A stretch of DNA of 64,000 nucleotides. Source: an uncultured Kocuria sp. Lineage in GTDB: Bacteria; Actinomycetota; Actinomycetes; Actinomycetales; Micrococcaceae. The position numbers and the translations under genes are program-made. The DNA lies in NCBI RefSeq assembly GCF_947500125.1, contig NZ_CANMRA010000001.1, positions 186,001 through 250,000 on the forward strand, written 5' to 3'. Positions 59,725 to 64,000 of the stretch are shown in pieces. Below the pieces are notes generated by a model, which was not told the origin of the DNA, ran no database searches, and saw only the letters and a list, made by a program, of their open reading frames with translations. Numbering within the stretch: position 1 is the first letter of the stretch; the number at the start of each line of letters is the position of its first letter.

Positions 59725-60744
59725 GTGGCGAACATACTGCAGTCGAACGCATGGGCCGGATTCCAGCGGAACCTGGGGCACGAGGTGTTCCAGGCCTCCG
59801 GGGACGGATGGCGCTACCTCGCGATCCTCGAGGGGGGCCGGACCGGCCGCTACCTCTACTGCCCGTACGGCCCCGAGGCGCGGACCCCGCAGGCCTTCGA
59901 GGCCGCGCTCGAGGACCTCGCCCGCACGGCCCGGTCCGAGCGGTGCTGGTTCGTGCGGGTGGAGCCCGTCGACGCCGCGGTGACGGACGGGCTCGAGACG
60001 CCCGAGGCCTCCCTGCGCCGGCGCGGGCTGCGGCCGGCGCCCCGGCAGGTCCAGCCCGGGCACACCCAGGTCATCGACCTGACCCAGGACGAGGACGCGA
60101 TCCTCCAGGACATGAAGTCCACCAACCGCAACCTGCACCGCAACATCGCCAAGAAGGGCGTGACCTTCACGACCTCGACCGACCCGGAGGACGTCGACGT
60201 GCTGCTGGGCTTCCTCGAGGCCACGGCCGAGCGCAAGGACTTCGCCCGCCAGCAGGACGCCTATCTGCGCGAGGCCGCCCGCAGCCTCATGCCCGTGGGC
60301 GCGGCAGCCCTCTACGTGGCGCGGCTGGACGGGGAGCCCATCGGCGCCTCCCTCGTGTACGACTCCGACGACACCCGCACCTACGCCCACGCCGCGATGG
60401 ACTTCGAGCACCGCAAGCTCTCGGCGGGGATCCCGCTGGTCGTGCGGATGATCCTCGACGCCAAGCAGAAGGGCCTGAGCCGCTTCGACCTCTTCGGCAC
60501 CGCGCCCGAGGACGCCGGCCCGGACCACCCGTGGCACGGCTTCACGAAGTTCAAGAGGTCCTTCGGCGGCCGCCCGGAGTCCTACCCCGGGACGTGGGAC
60601 CTGCCGCTGCGCCGCGGGCGCTACACCGCGTACACCGGTGTGCGCGCCGCCCGGGAGGCCGCGCTCTCGGCCCGCAAGAGCCTTCCGGGGCTGCCGGACC
60701 GGCTCCGGAAGGCCGCCGCCGGGGTGCGCCGCCGGGAGGGCTGA
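59725..60744 (+). CDS. FemX/FemAB-type peptidoglycan bridge aminoacyltransferase
   Basis: A 339-residue cytosolic enzyme with twin GNAT-like domains. SNAWAGFQRNLGHEVFQASG is the family N-terminus. TQVIDLTQDEDAILQDMKSTNRNLHRNIAKKGV leads into the second domain, with EPIGASLVYDSDDTRTYAHAAM and HPWHGFTKFKRSFGGRPESYPGTWDLPL near the C-terminus. These proteins add amino acids from aminoacyl-tRNA to lipid II side chains; which amino acid is not clear. GTG start. It lies 55 bp after the LCP gene. Confidence 0.94.
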   Translation: MANILQSNAWAGFQRNLGHEVFQASGDGWRYLAILEGGRTGRYLYCPYGPEARTPQAFEAALEDLARTARSERCWFVRVEPVDAAVTDGLETPEASLRRRGLRPAPRQVQPGHTQVIDLTQDEDAILQDMKSTNRNLHRNIAKKGVTFTTSTDPEDVDVLLGFLEATAERKDFARQQDAYLREAARSLMPVGAAALYVARLDGEPIGASLVYDSDDTRTYAHAAMDFEHRKLSAGIPLVVRMILDAKQKGLSRFDLFGTAPEDAGPDHPWHGFTKFKRSFGGRPESYPGTWDLPLRRGRYTAYTGVRAAREAALSARKSLPGLPDRLRKAAAGVRRREG

Positions 60745-60770
60745 GCGCCCCCTCCACCGGACGGCCGGGC

Positions 60771-60905
60771 GCCGCACGGGTCGGTTCCGGACACGCCAGC
60801 GCCGCACGGGTGGGCGCCTGACGCACCAGAGCCGCACGGGTCGGCGCTGCACGGATCGGAGTCCGACACACCGGTGCGGCACAGGTCGGAGCCGCACGGC
60901 TCGGC
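60771..60905. repeat. Nine tandem 15-bp repeats after the FemX-type gene
   Basis: Consecutive 15-bp units from 60771 alternate GCCGCACGGGTCGGN with more divergent partners, giving a visible 30-bp higher-order period for the first four units. They are between two convergent genes. The 15-bp period would encode pentapeptides, but no start or ribosome site supports it. Confidence 0.75.
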
Positions 60906-60926
60906 CCCGGAGAAACCTCCCCGGCG

Positions 60927-62102
60927 TCAGCGCCCGGCCGCGTCCCGGAGGGCGGACATCCCCTCGGTGACCACCCGGCGGGTGAGGTCCCGGGCCCGCC
61001 GGGCGCGGCCCCGGGGCGGGCGGCCCGCGCCGTCCTCGGCCTCGGGCACGTCGTCCGGCTCCCCGCGGTCGGGCGACGACGCCGGGGCGGGCTCGCCCAG
61101 GCCCAGCTCCGCGGCGACCGCCGTGCCCGTGGCCTCGGCCGCGGCGTCGGCGACGTCGTCCGTGAACTCCCCGGCCGGGCCCCGCCCCAGAGGCTTCTCC
61201 CACGGGCCCAGCACCGGGCGCTCCGCCTCGGCCAGCTCGCGGATCACCAGCGGCACCTCCGTCTCGTCCGGGTCGCCGCCGTCGAGCCGCTGGACGCGCC
61301 GCTTCTGCAGCTCCACGATCCCGGTCAGCAGCAGGGCGTCGTCCACGCCCAGGTCCCGGCCCCGGCGGGTGAAGCCGAGCCGGTAGATCATCGCCAGGCC
61401 GCGGGTGTGCACGAACCACAGGTAGCCCAGGGCCGTCTCGCGGCCGTCCTCGGCGGCCTCGGTGGCCACGAGCAGCAGCGAGTCCTCCCCGAGGTCCTCC
61501 AGCAGCTGGGTGATGAGCCGGGTGCGCAGCCCGATGTTCGCGAGGACGCGGCTGCCCGCCGTGACCTCGCGCACCGTCACGCCCGGGGTGCGCAGGGCCG
61601 CGCGGCACCGGTCCAGGGTGGACTCCGAGAGCCGCCGCGCGAGGTCACGCTCGGTCTCCCCCAGCAGCACCTCCAGCCGTCGCGGCTCCGCCGGCCCGGC
61701 CCCCGCGGCGGGGCGCGCGAACCCGGCGGCCCCGAGCGCCTCCTCGGCGCCGGGGACGCGGAGGGTGTCGGCCTGGAAGCGCAGCAGCACCGCGGAGTGC
61801 TCCTCCCGCGCCCAGTCGCCGAGCGCGGCGGCGACCACGGGCAGGTCCTCGGGCCGGTGGACGTGGCAGTGCACCGTCCCGGCGACCACCCGTTCGGCCT
61901 CGGAGCGCAGGTAGAGCTGGGCGTAGCCCACGGTCCGCTGTTCGGCGTCGTGGACCATGACCCGGTCGACCCGCAGACCGGGGCCCTCGGCGGAGGCCTG
62001 CGCCTCCCCGATGCCCCACAGCTGCTGCGGGTGCCCCCCGGTCACCCGGACGGTGGCGTCCCAGGTCTTGCGGTTGGGGCAGGGGCTGACCGTGGTGCTC
62101 AC
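60927..62102 (-). CDS. Conserved hypothetical protein, possibly GNAT/FemAB-like
   Basis: A 391-residue soluble protein. I do not recognise a named family. Residues ~50-110 (VMVHDAEQRTVGYAQLYLR, then VHCHVHRPEDLPVVAAALGDWAREEHSAVLLRFQ) and ~185-290 (GYLWFVHTRGLAMIYRLGFTRRGRDLGVDDALLLTGIVEL) look like two acetyltransferase-type folds, the second with a YR-x-G-F-x-RRGR loop. The C-terminal ~90 residues are acidic then basic and disordered. It converges on the FemX-type gene, so a diverged FemAB-like transferase is a reasonable guess. That guess is unproven. Confidence 0.75.
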   Translation of the reverse strand: MSTTVSPCPNRKTWDATVRVTGGHPQQLWGIGEAQASAEGPGLRVDRVMVHDAEQRTVGYAQLYLRSEAERVVAGTVHCHVHRPEDLPVVAAALGDWAREEHSAVLLRFQADTLRVPGAEEALGAAGFARPAAGAGPAEPRRLEVLLGETERDLARRLSESTLDRCRAALRTPGVTVREVTAGSRVLANIGLRTRLITQLLEDLGEDSLLLVATEAAEDGRETALGYLWFVHTRGLAMIYRLGFTRRGRDLGVDDALLLTGIVELQKRRVQRLDGGDPDETEVPLVIRELAEAERPVLGPWEKPLGRGPAGEFTDDVADAAAEATGTAVAAELGLGEPAPASSPDRGEPDDVPEAEDGAGRPPRGRARRARDLTRRVVTEGMSALRDAAGR

Positions 62103-62235
62103 GTGGGGATCCTCCTCGTCACCCGGGCGCTCCGCCCCGGCTGGGGGACCGCGGTCGGCGCCCGCAGTTCGGCCTCCAGTCTAGAGCCGGGAGGGGCCGC
62201 GGGAGGGGCCGGACACGGTGTGACCGGGGACGGGA

Positions 62236-62268
62236 GGACCCCCGCACCCGTAGAGGGTGCGGGGGTCC
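62236..62268 (-). terminator. Terminator hairpin after glpX
   Basis: GGACCCCCGCACCC (62236-62249) pairs perfectly over 14 bp with GGGTGCGGGGGTCC (62255-62268) around GTAGA, 58 bases past the glpX stop. Confidence 0.88.
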
Positions 62269-62326
62269 TGGGCCGCGGCCGCGCAGGGCGTGGCCGCGGA
62301 GCCCGGTGCCGGGCTCGGGGCCGGGC

Positions 62327-63340
62327 TCAGTGGCGGGCGTACTTCTCCCACTTGGAGGCGAGGTGCTCCGCCTCGACCATCCGCACGGTCCCGGAGCGGG
62401 AGCGCATCACGATGGACTGGGTGGTGATCTGGCGGCCGCGGTAGCGCACGCCCCGCAGCAGGTCCCCGTCGGTGATGCCCGTCGCGGCGAAGAAGCAGTT
62501 GTCCGAGGTGACGAGGTCGTCGGTGCTCATCACGGCGTCGAGGTCCAGGCCCGCGTCGAGTGCCTTCTGCTTCTCGTCGTCGTCCGTGGGCGCCAGCCGG
62601 CCCTGGATGATCCCGCCGGTGGCCTTGACGGCGCACGCGGTGACGATGCCCTCCGGGGTGCCGCCGATGCCCATCATGACGTCCACGCCGGTGCCCTCGC
62701 GGCAGGCCGCGATCGCTCCGGCCACGTCCCCGTCGAGGATCATCCGGGTCCGGGCGCCGGTGGCACGGATCTCGTCGACGAGCTTCTGGTGGCGCGGGCG
62801 GTCCAGCACGCACACGGTGAGCTGGTTGATGTTGATGCCCTTGGCCCTGGCGACGAGGTGCAGGTTCTGCTTGACGGGCAGGCGCAGGTCCACGAAGTCC
62901 GCGGCCTCCGGGCCCACCACGAGCTTGTCCATGTAGAAGACCGCGGAGGGGTCGAACATCGACCCGCCGTCGGCCACCGCGATGACCGCCAGGGCGTTGT
63001 TCATGCCCAGCGCGGTGAGGCGGGTGCCGTCGATCGGGTCCACGGCGACGTCGGAGGACGGCCCGGAGCCGTCGCCCACCTGCTCGCCGTTGAACAGCAT
63101 CGGGGCCTCGTCCTTCTCGCCCTCGCCGATGACCACGGTGCCGTTGAAGTGCACGGTGGAGAGCAGGGACCGCATGGCGTCGACCGCGGCCCCGTCGGCG
63201 GCGAGCTTGTCGCCGGCGCCGACCCACTGGCCGCCGGCGATCGCCGCGGCCTCGGTGGTCCGCACCAGCTCCATCGCCAGGTTGCGGTCGGCCACGTTGT
63301 TGGTGCGCGCGGGGGTCGTTCCGGTGGATTCTTCGGCCAC
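62327..63340 (-). CDS. glpX: Class II fructose-1,6-bisphosphatase
   Basis: A 337-residue GlpX-type gluconeogenic phosphatase (FBP to F6P, metal-dependent). Motifs: [35 protein letters not shown] (Asp/Glu metal cluster), [32 protein letters not shown], and [26 protein letters not shown] (substrate phosphate loop). The GTG at 63340 is preferred because AGGTGAGGAA lies just upstream; earlier in-frame GTGs would add about 8 or more residues. The divergent DUF4245 neighbour is the normal actinobacterial arrangement. Confidence 0.97.
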   Translation of the reverse strand: MAEESTGTTPARTNNVADRNLAMELVRTTEAAAIAGGQWVGAGDKLAADGAAVDAMRSLLSTVHFNGTVVIGEGEKDEAPMLFNGEQVGDGSGPSSDVAVDPIDGTRLTALGMNNALAVIAVADGGSMFDPSAVFYMDKLVVGPEAADFVDLRLPVKQNLHLVARAKGININQLTVCVLDRPRHQKLVDEIRATGARTRMILDGDVAGAIAACREGTGVDVMMGIGGTPEGIVTACAVKATGGIIQGRLAPTDDDEKQKALDAGLDLDAVMSTDDLVTSDNCFFAATGITDGDLLRGVRYRGRQITTQSIVMRSRSGTVRMVEAEHLASKWEKYARH

Positions 63341-63470
63341 GTTGTTCCTCACCTTCGAGTTCACGTTCTGCGGGACCCCCGGGCCGGGCTCGGCCGCGGG
63401 CGCGGTCCACGTCCTGCCCAGCATATCGCCCGCTCCCTCGCGCACCGCGACGCGCGCCACATTCGCGACC

Positions 63471-63500
63471 GGGTGCGTCCGGGTGCGTCCGGGTGCGTCC
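63471..63500. repeat. Three exact 10-bp tandem repeats in the glpX/DUF4245 divergent region
   Basis: GGGTGCGTCC occurs three times back to back at 63471, 63481 and 63491, 131 bases upstream of the chosen glpX start and 58 upstream of the DUF4245 start. Confidence 0.8.
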
Positions 63501-63557
63501 GGACCGGACGGACGGTGCGCGGCGGACAGGGTGCACCGGACAGGGCACAATGGACGG

Positions 63558-64000
63558 GTGAGCTCCTCGACCCCCGACCGACCCGCCGAGCCCAGCGCGC
63601 CCGAGCCCCGCGCCGCCGAGCACCCCGCGGCCGCCGGCACCGCGCCCGGCCCCGACGCCCCGGAGCAGCCGCTCCCGCAGATCACGGAGAAGCAGGCCCG
63701 GCGGCTCAACGCCCCCGTGCAGGGGATGATCATCTCGATGGCCGTCCTCCTGCTGCTGGTCCTGCCGTTCGTGTGGCTCCAGCCCCGCCCCGACGCCCAG
63801 CCCTACCGGCCGGACGTCGACGTGGCGCAGGAGGCGGACTACGTCGCGGACGAGGCACCCTTCACCCCCGTTGTGCCGGAGCCGGGCGAGGGCTGGACCG
63901 CCAACTACGCCCGGTGGAACGGCGGCGCCGCTGAGGGGGTGCCCTTCTGGGAGATCGGCTGGGCCACCCCGCAGGGCAGCTTCATCGGTCTCGTCCAGAC
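63558..64000 (+). CDS. DUF4245 membrane protein, N-terminal part (cut by window edge)
   Basis: The open frame runs off the window after 147 codons. GTG start at 63558. Residues ~1-50 are Pro/Ala/Glu-rich and cytoplasmic. The helix [18 protein letters not shown] is near 57-75, then external sequence with [35 protein letters not shown] and [16 protein letters not shown], the conserved start of DUF4245 domains. These proteins are found beside glpX in actinobacteria and have no known activity. Confidence 0.88.
   Translation, partial: MSSSTPDRPAEPSAPEPRAAEHPAAAGTAPGPDAPEQPLPQITEKQARRLNAPVQGMIISMAVLLLLVLPFVWLQPRPDAQPYRPDVDVAQEADYVADEAPFTPVVPEPGEGWTANYARWNGGAAEGVPFWEIGWATPQGSFIGLVQ

Noticed and set aside
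55023-59735. 1570-codon open frame on the minus strand
   Set aside because: It overlaps GtrA, purK, purE and LCP in other frames. Its translation is again low-complexity and all four overlapped genes are well-conserved families.
60551-60871. Cys/Pro/Ala-rich pentapeptide-like frames over the 15-bp array
   Set aside because: They do not follow the A(D/N)Lxx pattern of pentapeptide-repeat proteins, overlap the conserved 3' end of the FemX-type gene and lack start signals.

Overview
The window is one continuous stretch of a very GC-rich actinobacterial chromosome, probably Micrococcaceae and Kocuria-like. That placement is inferred from GC and codon bias, frequent GTG starts, ATGA gene overlaps and marker gene orders. 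The marker orders are glmU-prs next to a tRNA-Gln, whiB2-type regulator/DUF3499/Trm112-like, TIGR03089-GtrA-purK-purE-LCP, and glpX divergent from DUF4245. I see no rRNA, prophage, insertion sequence or CRISPR array. Both ends cut genes: a UvrA-like ATPase on the left and a DUF4245 protein on the right.

Layout. 1-9.4 kb: UvrA-like protein, LMW tyrosine phosphatase, a translationally coupled pair of secreted LGFP-repeat proteins (GH25 muramidase and CAP domain), a polysaccharide deacetylase-glycosyltransferase fusion, and a GH18-like lipoprotein. 9.5-14.5 kb: prs, glmU, tRNA-Gln, a hypothetical gene and an RTX-repeat secreted protein. 14.8-22.8 kb: ABC-F ATPase, phosphotransferase, ASST-like lipoprotein, ScyD-like protein and a bactofilin-like membrane protein. 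22.8-35.9 kb: a surface-polymer locus with TagD-like cytidylyltransferase, acyltransferase 3, lipoprotein, giant modular exoprotein, CDP-alcohol phosphotransferase, GT2, Wzy-like, Wzx-like and Wzz-like genes. 36-45.2 kb: ispE, rsmA, a DUF559 protein, tatD and a MoxR-DUF58-transglutaminase operon. 45.4-53 kb: cyanase, FNT channel, rsmI, protein O-mannosyltransferase, a TIGR01906-type membrane protein, L,D-transpeptidase and a Trm112-like protein. 53-64 kb: DUF3499, WhiB, TIGR03089, GtrA, purK, purE, LCP, FemX-type transferase, a GNAT/FemAB-like protein, glpX and DUF4245.

The theme is the cell envelope. Muramidase, CAP, Ldt, FemX, LCP, PMT and the polymer locus together make, modify or decorate wall and surface glycopolymer.

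The most unusual non-coding signal is a family of five intergenic elements. Each has a 27-nt arm, a loop (12 nt in four copies, 15 nt in one) and a second 27-nt arm; four of the five have neighbouring repeat units of about 31 bp built on GCCGAGCCCCCA. Two copies flank a DUF559 (nuclease-fold) gene. A second signal is the octamer GTTTGCAT in the leader regions of four envelope loci. Other points worth a look are a Wzz-like protein with a decayed BY-kinase-like domain, a TgpA-type transglutaminase with no catalytic Cys, a partial tandem duplication of the ispE 3' end, and several short-period intergenic tandem repeats (10, 15, 18 and 20 bp).
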